64,000 bases of DNA from positions 1,385,001 through 1,449,000 of the forward strand of contig NZ_WTYU01000001.1 of NCBI RefSeq assembly GCF_009827615.1, read 5' to 3'. Position 1 is the stretch's first letter, and each line of letters begins with the position of its first letter. Source of the stretch: Allopontixanthobacter confluentis. GTDB taxonomy: Bacteria; Pseudomonadota; Alphaproteobacteria; Sphingomonadales; Sphingomonadaceae. The position numbers were made by a program, and so were the translations under genes. The notes below the pieces were generated by a model, which saw only the letters and a list, made by a program, of their open reading frames with translations, searched no databases and had not been told where the DNA came from. Positions 1-8,624 of this stretch are shown here, piece by piece.

Positions 1-2154
1 CTGGTATCCGGCGCGCGTCAACGCCCGTTCTGCCACCGCACGAACCATGTCTTCATCTTCTACCAGCAGCAGCCTGCCGCCGCCTGACCATTCACTGGCG
101 GGCGCTTCTGCAACCTGTTTTGCCGGCTGGGGCATATCGCCGTGATAGACGGGCAGATAGACGGTGAAGCGGGCACCCGCCGGTTTTCCGCCCGGCCCTT
201 CGACATTGTCGCAGAAAATGAACCCGCCCGACTGTTTGACAATGCCATAGACGGTCGAGAGGCCAAGCCCGGTGCCTTTGCCCTGTTCCTTGGTCGTGAA
301 GAAGGGTTCGAAAATCTTGCCGATCTTGTCTGCTGGCACGCCGCTGCCATCATCCTGCACGATCAGCATGGTGTAATCCGCCGGCGGCAGAATGTCGGAC
401 CCCATTTTGCGGATTTCCGGCGCGGATATGCGCCGCGTGGAGAGCGTCAGCTTGCCCGTGCCATCGCCGCGTGAATGGATGGCATCCCTTGCATTGACTG
501 CTAGGTTGACAATCACCTGTTCCAATTGCTGCGGATCAGCCCGCACCATGCCCAGATCGCGGTCATGGCGAACAGTGAACGCAATCTTTTCCCCCATCAG
601 CCGTTTCAGCAACTGGCTGACCTCGCTGACTACGTCTGGCAATTGCAGCACTTCGGGGCGCAAGGTCTGCTGGCGGGAAAATGCCAGCAATTGGCGCGTC
701 AGCGAAGCCGCGCGGTTGGAATTCGCGCGGATTTGCTGGATGTCGTCATAATCGCTGTCGCCCGGCGTGTGGCGCAGCAGCATGAGATCGCAATAGCCGA
801 TGATGGCGGTGAGAACATTGTTGAAATCATGCGCCACACCGCCTGCCAGCTGGCCCACGGCCTGCATTTTGGTGGCCTGTGCCACTTGGCGTTTGAGGCG
901 CGTTTCCTCGGTCGAATCAGCAAGGCTGAGGAGCACCGATGCTTCGCCCAACCCTCTGACACCGGCAAGGCCCAGCGACACCGGTTCGTCAGCCGCGCTG
1001 CGCAGGCGCACGGCCATGTCCCCGCTGCTGCCTGAACCGCGGCCGAAGCGGCGCACGGCATCTGCCAGCACCGCCTTGTCCTCGCGCACCACCAGATCGG
1101 ACGGGAATTGTGGCAGGCCGTCCTTTTCCTGATCAATGGCGCGCAGGAAGGCATTGTTGGCAAACAGGAAACGTCCGTCCCTGTCGGTCATGGCAAGACC
1201 CAGCGGCAATGCGCCCAACAAGGCTTCAAGCTGCGGAGTGGAAGCCTGCCCCGCCCCGTCCCAGCCGCCGCCAATGCCCACCCCTGAATCAATCAGCAGC
1301 ATCAGCGATGGGCCTTCATCAGCGCCCTTGGGTTGCGGCGATGCGGGATCTGCCAGCGGAACCTGGATCAGGGTTTGCGGGCTGCCACGGCGGCCATCGC
1401 GGGAAAAGAAAATACGGTCGCGTTCGTCGCTGCGCAACTGGGCGACAAAATCCTGTCCCGCCATGGTGGCGGCAGGATCGCCGGAAGCGCGTTCCGCAAA
1501 ACCTTGTGCAACCGCGCGGATTGCCCCGTCTGCCCCCACCAGCGCGGCTTCGATACCGGCGCGGGACAGCAATTTGCCAAATGGCCCGGCCAGCCGCGCA
1601 GCCATGGTGGCCGACATGTCTTCTTCCACCAGCGCCTCGAACCGCCAGACCAGAAAATCATCGCCCCGGCCCGCGCGTTCAGCGGTGGCTTTCCAGCGCG
1701 ATGCGCCGTCTTCGCTGGATAGGCTGTCCGCTTCTGCCCTGCCATCGCGCCATGCCTCGCGGGCAGCGCGGGACAGCTTTTCCAGCCCGGGCCGGTCCAG
1801 TGGCAAGCCGGGCGGCGCGAAGTCGATACCGAACCAGTCTGCATATAGCTGACTGGCACAGGCCAGCCGATTGGCCCGGTCAGTAATGGCAATGGCAATG
1901 CCGGGCTGTTCAATCGCCGCGACCGTTACCGACCAGTCAGGCGCTGTAAAACCCCCAGCATCAGCAGGCGCGCGCAGGGAACTGATGGCAAAGCCTGCCA
2001 CCACGAACACGGCCAGCGCCGCCAGAAAGGCGACGGCCGTCACGGCGCTGCCAGTGATCAGCCACAGCAACGCTGCGCTGAGTATGAATCCGGCCGCGAG
2101 GCTGCCAGCAAGCGCTGGCTGCTGTGCCGCGAGGAGCAAAGGGCTGTTTTTCAA
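1..2154 (-). CDS. cckA: Hybrid sensor histidine kinase, CckA-like (3' end beyond window)
   Basis: Reading the minus strand from 2154 gives 718 uninterrupted codons that run off the window edge. Order: two hydrophobic N-terminal segments (about residues 15-57), PAS-like regions (about 75-420), a HisKA domain with H-box GGVAHDFNNVLTAI and phospho-acceptor His442 (codon 831-829), and an HATPase domain with an N box (NLAVNARDAI), a G1 box (DDGSGVP), an F box (FEPFFTT) and a G2 box (GTGLGLSTVYGIVKQSGG). A receiver domain then begins (LLLVEDEDMVRA); its phospho-Asp lies outside the window. This domain string is that of CckA, which in alphaproteobacteria feeds phosphate through ChpT to CtrA. The start is inferred: a TTG at 2154 overlaps the TGA of the upstream DUF2062 gene. 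No ATG is available near the N-terminus in this frame. Confidence 0.9.
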   Translation of the reverse strand, partial: MKNSPLLLAAQQPALAGSLAAGFILSAALLWLITGSAVTAVAFLAALAVFVVAGFAISSLRAPADAGGFTAPDWSVTVAAIEQPGIAIAITDRANRLACASQLYADWFGIDFAPPGLPLDRPGLEKLSRAAREAWRDGRAEADSLSSEDGASRWKATAERAGRGDDFLVWRFEALVEEDMSATMAARLAGPFGKLLSRAGIEAALVGADGAIRAVAQGFAERASGDPAATMAGQDFVAQLRSDERDRIFFSRDGRRGSPQTLIQVPLADPASPQPKGADEGPSLMLLIDSGVGIGGGWDGAGQASTPQLEALLGALPLGLAMTDRDGRFLFANNAFLRAIDQEKDGLPQFPSDLVVREDKAVLADAVRRFGRGSGSSGDMAVRLRSAADEPVSLGLAGVRGLGEASVLLSLADSTEETRLKRQVAQATKMQAVGQLAGGVAHDFNNVLTAIIGYCDLMLLRHTPGDSDYDDIQQIRANSNRAASLTRQLLAFSRQQTLRPEVLQLPDVVSEVSQLLKRLMGEKIAFTVRHDRDLGMVRADPQQLEQVIVNLAVNARDAIHSRGDGTGKLTLSTRRISAPEIRKMGSDILPPADYTMLIVQDDGSGVPADKIGKIFEPFFTTKEQGKGTGLGLSTVYGIVKQSGGFIFCDNVEGPGGKPAGARFTVYLPVYHGDMPQPAKQVAEAPASEWSGGGRLLLVEDEDMVRAVAERALTRAGYQ

Positions 2155-2801
2155 CCTTCGTTGGCCTTCAATTGTTCGCCTGTATGGTCTTGTGCCGAAT
2201 TTTGCGGCTGGCGGGTGAGGCGTTCGTTCATGCGAATCTCAAGCTGGCGCAAGCGGCGTTGCCGGCGCCGCGCCACGATGAAGCGCCAGACAAAGCTGGA
2301 AATGACATAGCCTATGGCCGCAGAGACCACCGACAGGACCACAAAACCAAATGCTGTCACCCCGGCAGTTTCAAGAAACCAGCCAAATTGCTGCCACCTG
2401 CCACTGCTGATCTGTTCATTGGCAGCGCCCATGGTGGCCGCGTCAATTTTCAGGACGAAGGACCCGGTCTTATTGGCAATAATCAGCCAGAACGGCAGGG
2501 TGAAAGGATTGGTGATGAATGTGACCAGCGCGGACAGCGGCACATTGGCGCGGGCCGGCAGGGCCAGAAACGCCGCCAGGAAAATCTGCCCGACCGGCAC
2601 AATGAAAGCAGCAAACATCCCCAGCGCCACACCGCGCGGAACAGAACGGCGGGTAAAGCGCCATAATTCGGGGCTGAGAAACCGGTGCGCAATGGGTTTG
2701 AGATATTTGTTGGCCGCCATCTGTTCGCGCGTGGGGAAGTTCCTGCGCAGCCAGTCTGCGAGGAACGTCTTAGGCTGTCGAGAGGGCGGTTTCTGGCTCA
2801 T
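2151..2801 (-). CDS. DUF2062 domain membrane protein
   Basis: 216 residues. The middle (about 50-170) holds three to four hydrophobic segments with the DUF2062 signature: PRGVALGMFAAFIVP, a Pro/Asn-rich turn at FITNPFTLPFWL, and a late GFVVLSVVSAAIGY helix. The C-terminus is basic (RRRQRRLRQL) and probably cytoplasmic. The family is common in inner membranes and has no established reaction. Its stop overlaps the inferred TTG start of cckA, so the two genes are probably co-transcribed and translationally coupled. It faces smpB across about 160 bp on the same strand. The family call is firm; no function is assigned. Confidence 0.85.
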   Translation of the reverse strand: MSQKPPSRQPKTFLADWLRRNFPTREQMAANKYLKPIAHRFLSPELWRFTRRSVPRGVALGMFAAFIVPVGQIFLAAFLALPARANVPLSALVTFITNPFTLPFWLIIANKTGSFVLKIDAATMGAANEQISSGRWQQFGWFLETAGVTAFGFVVLSVVSAAIGYVISSFVWRFIVARRRQRRLRQLEIRMNERLTRQPQNSAQDHTGEQLKANEG

Positions 2802-2960
2802 GTTTCAGGGGACGCCTTGCGCGTATGGCGGGGCAAGCGCAAGTGTGAGGAAAGGAAATTCGACGGAGCGGGCATGGCGCCCGATATGGGATGCGCCTGT
2901 TGGCTTGCCAGAGGCTAATTTCCTGCCTCAGTCTGGCCCACAGGAATTTCCAACGACCGC

Positions 2961-3443
2961 CTAACCTTTTTCGCGCATCAGGCGCGCCTTGTCCCGCTTC
3001 CAGTCGCGGTCTTTCACATATTCCCGCTTGTCCTGCGCCTGCCGGCCCTTGGCCAGGGCCAGTTCCACCTTGGCGCGGCCACGGCCGTTGAAATATATCG
3101 ACAGGGGCACCATCGTCATGCCCTTGCGTTCCACCGCAGCCCGCAGGCGGCCTATTTCCCGTTCGTGCAGCAACAGTTTGCGCGGGCGCGTGGGAACATG
3201 GTTGAACCGGTTGCCGTGGCTGAATTCCGGAATGTTGGAATTGATCAGCCACACCGCGCCATCACGCACTTCGGCATAGCTTTCCGCGATCGACCCCTGC
3301 CCGGAACGCAGGCTCTTTACCTCGGTCCCGGTAAGGGCAATGCCCGCTTCGAATTTATCATCGACAGCATAATCAAACCGCGCACGCCGGTTTTCGGCGA
3401 CGGTTTTCTGCTTGTCGAATTCTGCTGTCTTGGGGCGTGCCAT
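2961..3443 (-). CDS. smpB: SsrA-binding protein SmpB
   Basis: 160 residues, full length for the family. SmpB binds tmRNA and brings it to stalled ribosomes for trans-translation. Family landmarks are visible: NRRARFDY near the N-terminus, [15 protein letters not shown], the conserved SYAEV stretch, and the basic C-terminal tail [22 protein letters not shown], which occupies the mRNA channel in ribosome complexes. The frame stays open for 66 more codons upstream, but the family start is the ATG at 3443 (MARPKT); the upstream part is an extension into the dapA end. The tmRNA gene itself was not recognised in this window. Confidence 0.95.
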   Translation of the reverse strand: MARPKTAEFDKQKTVAENRRARFDYAVDDKFEAGIALTGTEVKSLRSGQGSIAESYAEVRDGAVWLINSNIPEFSHGNRFNHVPTRPRKLLLHEREIGRLRAAVERKGMTMVPLSIYFNGRGRAKVELALAKGRQAQDKREYVKDRDWKRDKARLMREKG

Positions 3444-3555
3444 GGTGCGCTGCCATGTAGGGTGCAGATAGCGAAAAAGGAAGGCCGCGCTGCCACATGG
3501 CGGAAATTCCGGCCAATCACTCCGGTCAATCTCTCCGGCCAAACCTTGAGTGCGG

Positions 3556-4437
3556 TCAGACCAGCCCGGCATGTTCCAGCGCTGCATCCACTGCTGCGCG
3601 CGCTTCATCGCTGGCGGTACAGAGCGGCAGGCGCACTTCATCGGTCAGCCAGTCATGCACCCGGCTGAGGGCATATTTCACCGGCGCGGGCGAAGCATCC
3701 TCGAACATGGCATAATGAAGCGGATAGAGCTTGTCGTTCAACTGGCGCGCACGCGCGAAATCATTTTCGGCGCAGGCCTGCTGGAATTCGGCACATAATG
3801 CAGGTGCGACATTGGCGGTTACCGAAATGCAGCCGCGCGCGCCCGCCGCATTGGCCGGCAGCGCCAGTTCATCATCGCCGGACAATTGGCAGAATTCGCG
3901 GCCAATACCCATCCGGTGGTCCGTCACCCGGCTCAGATCGCCGCTGGCATCCTTGATCGCGATGATGCTTTTGGGAAATTTTTCCGCCAGTTCGATCACC
4001 GTGTCCGGCTCCAGATCCGTCACCGTCCGGCCCGGCACGTTGTAAAGGACGATCGGCAGGCTGCAATTTTCTGCCAGATGGCTGAAATGCGCCACCAGCC
4101 CGCGCTGGCTTGGCCGGTTGTAATAGGGCGCCACGCACAGCCCAGCTGCCGCACCTGCTTTTTTGGAAAAATTCATGTGTAACAGGGCGTTCTGCGTATC
4201 ATTGCTGCCGCAACCGGCAATGACGGGCACGCGCCCCGCCGCCTGTTCGATGCACACTTCCACCACGCGGTGATGTTCTGCGTTGGACAAGGTCGACGCT
4301 TCGCCAGTGGTGCCGCACGGCACCAGCGCAGTGCTGCCATTGTCGATTTGCCAATCGACGAGTCGGCGAAAAGCGCCCTCGTCGAACGTTCCACCGCGAA
4401 AAGGAGTCACCAGAGCGGGAATTGATCCGGAAAACAT
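3556..4437 (-). CDS. dapA: 4-hydroxy-tetrahydrodipicolinate synthase
   Basis: 293 residues, normal length. Condenses pyruvate with aspartate semialdehyde, the first committed step to diaminopimelate and lysine. Visible residues: the CGTTGE loop with Thr43/Thr44, Tyr132 in YNVPGR with Arg137 (binds the substrate carboxylate), and Schiff-base Lys162 in IAIKDASGD. The Tyr105-Tyr106 pair (PYYNRPS) is also in place. It lies just upstream of smpB, about 112 bp away on the same strand, and is divergent from the lytic transglycosylase gene, so the 111-bp gap from 4438 must carry its promoter. Confidence 0.96.
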   Translation of the reverse strand: MFSGSIPALVTPFRGGTFDEGAFRRLVDWQIDNGSTALVPCGTTGEASTLSNAEHHRVVEVCIEQAAGRVPVIAGCGSNDTQNALLHMNFSKKAGAAAGLCVAPYYNRPSQRGLVAHFSHLAENCSLPIVLYNVPGRTVTDLEPDTVIELAEKFPKSIIAIKDASGDLSRVTDHRMGIGREFCQLSGDDELALPANAAGARGCISVTANVAPALCAEFQQACAENDFARARQLNDKLYPLHYAMFEDASPAPVKYALSRVHDWLTDEVRLPLCTASDEARAAVDAALEHAGLV

Positions 4438-4548
4438 TTACCTATTTCCTGTTTTGGCCCCATAATATGCCTATAATGTGATAATGTTCGGGGCGCGCTG
4501 AGGGCAAAGTTAAAAAAACGAGTTCATTCAGCGCCTGATAAGGAGCCG
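4438..4548. promoter_or_regulatory. Divergent promoter region dapA / lytic transglycosylase
   Basis: A 111-bp AT-rich gap between divergent genes. On the plus strand a perfect TATAAT lies at 4472-4477, about 77 bp before the transglycosylase start, but the -35 match is poor. On the minus strand TATTAT occurs in the same AT-rich patch and could serve dapA. A Shine-Dalgarno AAGGAG sits at 4540-4545. Promoter calls by eye in alphaproteobacteria are weak. Confidence 0.4.
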
Positions 4549-6519
4549 ATGGCCAAGATGTCCAGCATGGACCGATTTTCAATCATAGCACTCACCCTTT
4601 TGACCTCCACCGCTTTGAGCGCGTCAGCGCCCCTGGCAGCGCAAGATGCCGCGACCTGGGACCGCGCAAAGGCGGAAATGATGGCCCGCGCGCCAACCCG
4701 CATGGCGCAGGCGATCGAACGCTGGCAATTTCTGAGCGGCACGGACCGGATGGCGTTTGACGATTACGCCGGTTTCGTTCTTGCCTATCCCGGTTTCCCG
4801 CAGGAAGAAAAGCTGCGCCGCTACGCCGAAGAATCGCTGGACCGGGACGCGGTAAGCGCCGAACATCTGGTGTCTTTCTTTGACCGCAATCCGCCGCTGA
4901 CCAACAGTGCGAAGGCGCGTTATGCCCTGGCCCTGGCCAGCCAGCAGCGCATCGAAGCGTTCGATGTGGCGCGCGAGGCTTGGCGCGGCGGCGAAATGAG
5001 CAGCCCGTCCGAAGCCTATATGATGTCCATGTTCGGCGCGCGTTTTACGCCCGAAGACCATGACGCCCGCATGGATGCGCTGTTGTGGCAGGGCCAGAAG
5101 GAAGCTGCCGCCCGGCAGACATCCTATGTGTCGCCCGCTTACCGCAATATGGCGATGGTGCGTCTGGCCATGCTGCAGGACACAGACCCGGCGACAATTG
5201 GCCTGACCGTGCCTGCCGATGCCAGCCGCGATCCGGGCTATGTCTATAATATGGTCCGCGAATTGCGCGCCACCGGACAGGGCGCCCGCGCGGTCAGCCT
5301 GTTGGCCAACCGCCCCGCATTCGTGCGGCCATCCTACAATGCTGAAGGTTTTGTGGGCGAAATGCTGCGTATCGCCCGTATCGGCGATTCCCGTTCCGCC
5401 CAGCGGATTGCCGCCTCTGTCGATGATTTGTTTGCCCCGGGCGCCGATATTAGCGGCATGTCCTACCGGTTGCGCGATGATTATACATCGCTGATGTGGC
5501 TGGGCGGGACCAAGGCGCTGTGGAGCCTTGGTGATGGCAATTCTGCTGCCCCGCTGTTTTACCGTTACGGCACCGCTGCCCGCACACCGCAAACCCGTTC
5601 CAAGGGGTTTTACTGGGCTGGCCTGGCGTCTGAACGGGCTGGCAATTCGGCGGAAGCCAACCGCTATTATGAAATGGCGGGCGAATATGCCGACCGTTTC
5701 TACGGGATGCTGGCGCTGGAAAAACTGGGCCGCAAATTGCCTGATTATTCAGCGCAGCCAAACGCCCGGCCAAGTCAGGAAGAACGCGCCGCATTCAATT
5801 CCGCAGCCCTGACCAATGCCGTGCGCGAAGTGTCACGCGGCACGCCGTGGCGCACGGGTATCCAGTTTTACAAGACCATTGCCGAACAGGCCGAAACCGA
5901 AGCCCAGCACGTGCTGGTGGCAGAACTGGCGCAGGAAACCGGCCGGCGCGATCTTGCGGTCAACCTGTTTGATGCAGCTGGCGCAGACGGGCACAAGAAT
6001 TTCACGGCCATCGGTTTCCCGACCTTGCAGACTCCGCCCAATTCCAACTGGACGATGGTGCATGCCATCAGCCGGCAGGAAAGCCAGTTTGCCCAGAATG
6101 CCATCAGCCATGCCGGCGCACGCGGGTTGATGCAGCTGATGCCGGGCACTGCGCGCGAACAGGCCGGAAAACTGGGCATGTCCTACATGTCGGCAGATCT
6201 GATCGATTCGCCCAGTTACAACATCCGTCTGGGCGATTCCTATTTTGCGCGGATGATGGATTATTACGGCGGGGCCTATCCGCTGGCGGTGGCGGCCTAT
6301 AATGCCGGCCCCGGCAATGTGAACAAATGGCTGCGCGCCAATGGCGATCCGCGCACCGGCAGCATTTCCTATGTCGACTGGATTGAACAGATCCCGATTT
6401 ACGAAACCAAGAATTACGTCAGCCGGGTCATCGAAAATGCGGTTGTGTATGAAAATATGCACCCGGAAAAAACCACCTATGGCCGCCCCCGCACAGCCAG
6501 TGAGTTCCTGCGGCGTTGA
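4549..6519 (+). CDS. Soluble lytic murein transglycosylase
   Basis: 656 residues. An N-terminal hydrophobic signal (about residues 9-31, ending in an Ala-x-Ala type site) sends it to the periplasm. A long alpha-helical superhelix region (about 40-480) resembles the Slt70 U/L domains. The C-terminus is an SLT (GH23) domain with catalytic Glu511 in ISRQESQF, the GLMQLMPGTA motif and AAYNAGPGNV. The enzyme cleaves the glycan strand of peptidoglycan to give 1,6-anhydroMurNAc ends. Three ATGs (4549, 4558, 4567) could start it; the AAGGAG at 4540-4545 is only 3 nt from the first and 12 nt from the second, so the exact start is open. greB follows after 36 bp. Confidence 0.92.
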   Translation: MAKMSSMDRFSIIALTLLTSTALSASAPLAAQDAATWDRAKAEMMARAPTRMAQAIERWQFLSGTDRMAFDDYAGFVLAYPGFPQEEKLRRYAEESLDRDAVSAEHLVSFFDRNPPLTNSAKARYALALASQQRIEAFDVAREAWRGGEMSSPSEAYMMSMFGARFTPEDHDARMDALLWQGQKEAAARQTSYVSPAYRNMAMVRLAMLQDTDPATIGLTVPADASRDPGYVYNMVRELRATGQGARAVSLLANRPAFVRPSYNAEGFVGEMLRIARIGDSRSAQRIAASVDDLFAPGADISGMSYRLRDDYTSLMWLGGTKALWSLGDGNSAAPLFYRYGTAARTPQTRSKGFYWAGLASERAGNSAEANRYYEMAGEYADRFYGMLALEKLGRKLPDYSAQPNARPSQEERAAFNSAALTNAVREVSRGTPWRTGIQFYKTIAEQAETEAQHVLVAELAQETGRRDLAVNLFDAAGADGHKNFTAIGFPTLQTPPNSNWTMVHAISRQESQFAQNAISHAGARGLMQLMPGTAREQAGKLGMSYMSADLIDSPSYNIRLGDSYFARMMDYYGGAYPLAVAAYNAGPGNVNKWLRANGDPRTGSISYVDWIEQIPIYETKNYVSRVIENAVVYENMHPEKTTYGRPRTASEFLRR

Positions 6520-6528
6520 ATGTTACCC

Positions 6529-6557
6529 ATGGTTGGCAGTAAGGCACTGCCAACCAT
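6529..6557 (+). promoter_or_regulatory. Perfect hairpin covering the greB start codon
   Basis: A 12-bp perfect inverted repeat (6529-6540 and 6546-6557) with the 5-nt loop AAGGC (6541-6545). The 3' arm ends on the first two bases of the greB ATG, and the purine-rich loop is the best Shine-Dalgarno-like sequence, 10 nt before the ATG. There is no U tract, so a simple terminator is unlikely. The RNA could gate greB translation or protect the 3' end of the upstream mRNA; both are inference. Confidence 0.6.
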
Positions 6558-7056
6558 GAAGACCGCTTCCAACCCCATTTCGCCCGCTGGCCTTGCCGCG
6601 CTGAAGGCGCGTTATGACCATCTGCTGGGCAAGGAACGGCCCGAAATTGTCGAAATTGTCAGCTGGGCAGCCGGGAATGGCGACCGGTCAGAAAATGGCG
6701 ACTATATTTATGGCCGGAAACGGATGCGCGAAATTGACCGCGAATTGTCCCACATTGCGCGGCGGATGAAAGCCGCACGGGTGATTGACCCGTCAGACCA
6801 GCCGGATCGCGTTAAGGTGTGGTTCGGCGCGACTGTCACCCTGGCGGACGAGGATGATGTGCAGCGCACCGTCACCCTGCTGGGTGATGACGAACAGGAT
6901 GCCAGCGCTGGCCAGATCGGCTGGGGTTCCCCCATGGCACGGGCGCTGCACGGCGCTGTTCTGGGGGATTTACGCATCGTTCGCCTGCCCGGCGGCGAGA
7001 AGGAATGGGAAATCATCGCCATCCATTATCCGCCTGCCGGAAATTCAGCCGCATGA
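6556..7056 (+). CDS. greB: Transcription elongation factor GreB
   Basis: 166 residues from the ATG at 6556. The N-terminal coiled coil ends in the acidic tip sequence GDRSENGDYIYGRKRMREID, whose Asp and Glu residues reach into the RNA polymerase secondary channel and stimulate cleavage of backtracked RNA. A C-terminal FKBP-like domain follows (GWGSPMARALHGAVLGD, and PGGEKEWEIIAIHY). An ATG at 6520 is in frame, but the extra 12 residues are not GreB-like and are encoded by a perfect inverted repeat (6529-6557). The next gene starts at 7053 inside the greB stop (ATGA overlap), so they are coupled. GreA and GreB are close; the YIYGRKRMREID tip favours GreB. Confidence 0.9.
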   Translation: MKTASNPISPAGLAALKARYDHLLGKERPEIVEIVSWAAGNGDRSENGDYIYGRKRMREIDRELSHIARRMKAARVIDPSDQPDRVKVWFGATVTLADEDDVQRTVTLLGDDEQDASAGQIGWGSPMARALHGAVLGDLRIVRLPGGEKEWEIIAIHYPPAGNSAA

Positions 7057-7544
7057 AGGTTCCGGCAAGTTTACTCGGCCTCTGCCTGCTGATGCTGGCG
7101 GCGCCTGTTTCGGCGCGCGACAGTCTGGGCATATTTTCACAATGGGGCGCCTTTCGTGACCCGTCGGTGCCGCGCTGTTACGCCATTGCCAAGGCTGGCC
7201 CCAGCACGCGGGCCCGCGATTATGAGCCATTTGCCACTATCGGCACCTGGCCCAAACGCGCCATCCGCAACCAGCTGCATTTCCGCCTGTCGCGCAAAAT
7301 CGCGCCCAATGCGCGCATTTCCCTGCGGATCAATGGCTGGTATTTCCAGTTGGATGGCGGCGGAGGGGATGCCTGGGCAAAGGACAGGACCATGGATGCC
7401 GGGATCGTTTCGGCGATGCGGTCAGCGCGCAGCATGACCATCAATGCGACTGATACAAAGGGCCGCCGGTTTTTCGATAGCTATCCCCTGGCAGGCGCTG
7501 CCACGGCCATGGATGCCGCCACGGTAGGCTGCTCCAAAATCTAA
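7053..7544 (+). CDS. Exported protein of unknown function
   Basis: 163 residues. A clear signal peptide spans residues 1-22 (MKVPASLLGLCLLMLAAPVSA), so the protein is periplasmic. The mature part has two Cys, one early (PRCYAI) and one near the C-terminus (VGCSKI), that could form a disulfide. Its pattern of a short W-containing start, Cys, NQLHFRLSR and NGWYFQL resembles IalB-like small secreted proteins of alphaproteobacteria, but I cannot confirm that family. The start ATG overlaps the greB stop as ATGA, which implies coupling. Stop TAA at 7542. Confidence 0.75.
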   Translation: MKVPASLLGLCLLMLAAPVSARDSLGIFSQWGAFRDPSVPRCYAIAKAGPSTRARDYEPFATIGTWPKRAIRNQLHFRLSRKIAPNARISLRINGWYFQLDGGGGDAWAKDRTMDAGIVSAMRSARSMTINATDTKGRRFFDSYPLAGAATAMDAATVGCSKI

Positions 7545-7584
7545 CCCGCAAAATCTAACTCGCAAAATCCAAGCCGCGAAAACC
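7543..7584 (+). repeat. Three degenerate 14-bp tandem units
   Basis: Units at 7543-7556, 7557-7570 and 7571-7584 share the core CGCAAAATC or a close variant. A weaker fourth unit (7529-7542) forms the end of the coding sequence before it. The array lies between the exported-protein gene and the terminator of the convergent outer membrane gene. Confidence 0.6.
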
Positions 7585-7596
7585 AAACAGGCAATG

Positions 7597-7626
7597 AAAA
7601 CGGGCCGGGAATTGCTCCCCGGCCCG
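7597..7626 (-). terminator. Rho-independent terminator of the outer membrane protein gene
   Basis: A 9-bp GC stem (7601-7609 with 7618-7626) and an 8-nt loop. Read on the minus strand it is followed by TTTTC (7600-7596), 25 bp past the stop of the gene at 7651. A weak T-rich stretch on the plus side (after 7630) might let it serve both directions. Confidence 0.8.
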
Positions 7627-7650
7627 CATCATTTTAGCGCAACGCTTCGA

Positions 7651-8316
7651 TTAGAAGCGATAGCCGACGCTGGCGACGACCTGATGACGATCAAGGTCGA
7701 CATCAAAACGGTCGGTGTCAGCGATATCGCCATTGAAGTCGATTTCAGCTTCGCTGTAGTTGGAATAACGGTATTCCATCTTCACGAAGGTGTTGCGGTT
7801 GAGCGCATATTCAGCGCCCGCGCCAACGCGGAAACCGTCAGTATCGATGTCCTGGTTGAATTCGGTCGTGCCGTCATTGGAGCGCACGTCGAACTTGGCA
7901 TTGGTGTAACCACCCTTGGCATACAGCAGCACATCAGGTGCAGCTTTCACGCCAAGGCGTGCGCCCAGATACAGGTCACGGCCGGCCTTGACGTTGCCGA
8001 AACCAAAACCTTCGAAATCACCGGCATCAAACTTGGTGTTGGCCGACGAATTCGTCAGTTCGGCTTCTGCACCGACAACCACGCCGCCAAGATCGACGTC
8101 ATAGCCCAGAGCGGCGCCATACATGATGCCGTCGATGGACTGATCATTGTCCTGGTTTGCGTCATCATCAACGCTGCTGCCAGCGCGGGCCATGTCATAG
8201 CCGACGATTGCTTCGGCGCGGGGGCCGGTGAAGGTTGCAGTGTTGTCCTGAGCGAAAGCCGGGGCTGCAACTGCAGTCAGCGCGGTAGCGGTCAGAAGTG
8301 CTACAGTCTTTTTCAT
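7651..8316 (-). CDS. Outer membrane beta-barrel protein (Omp25/OmpW-like small barrel)
   Basis: 221 residues. Signal peptide MKKTVALLTATALTAVAAPAFA (cleavage after residue 22). The rest alternates polar and hydrophobic residues as in beta strands, with repeated Gly/Tyr strand motifs (YGAALGYDVDLG, LGARLGVKAAPDVLLYAKGGY, VKMEYRYSNY) and Asp-rich loops. It ends in ASVGYRF: a terminal Phe is the BamA recognition signal. Length and layout fit an eight-stranded barrel of the Omp25/opacity type. It is divergent from rlmN and has its own terminator at 7597-7626. The specific role is unknown. Confidence 0.88.
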   Translation of the reverse strand: MKKTVALLTATALTAVAAPAFAQDNTATFTGPRAEAIVGYDMARAGSSVDDDANQDNDQSIDGIMYGAALGYDVDLGGVVVGAEAELTNSSANTKFDAGDFEGFGFGNVKAGRDLYLGARLGVKAAPDVLLYAKGGYTNAKFDVRSNDGTTEFNQDIDTDGFRVGAGAEYALNRNTFVKMEYRYSNYSEAEIDFNGDIADTDRFDVDLDRHQVVASVGYRF

Positions 8317-8624
8317 TATCTACTCCGATTATATTCAACGCGGTGTGATCACAGCGTGGACATCGATAACGGTGGCAATCGGGGTTGGTTTCATGAACCT
8401 CACACAACAATCAGAGCGTTGCATTTACGCAACATAATTGCGGGTGAAGCGCCCTATATTAGCGGCAGACGCAACTACCTTGCTGCCAGATTAACAAGAT
8501 TGCCAATGTAAAGACGCATTTACGCTTGCAGCCATACACCCATGCGCCGTGCGATGCGCAGGAGGTGGGCCAGCGCCGGATTGGCTGGCTTTTTGCCGCC
8601 TTTGTGACTATATCCCGGCGTCTC
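8317..8624. promoter_or_regulatory. Divergent intergenic region, barrel protein gene / rlmN
   Basis: About 300 bp between divergent starts, AT-richer than the surrounding genes. It carries a 10-bp palindrome TGTGATCACA at 8344-8353 and a GTTGC/GCAAC inverted repeat near 8418-8434. Neither matches a full known operator, so I only note that both promoters should lie here. Confidence 0.4.

Noticed and set aside
2961-3641. A 226-residue version of SmpB
   Set aside because: The first 66 residues run into the dapA end and are unlike SmpB; the family start is at 3443.
8344-8353. TGTGATCACA palindrome as a CRP/FNR site
   Set aside because: The CRP consensus needs six bases between the half sites; here there are none, so it is only a short palindrome.
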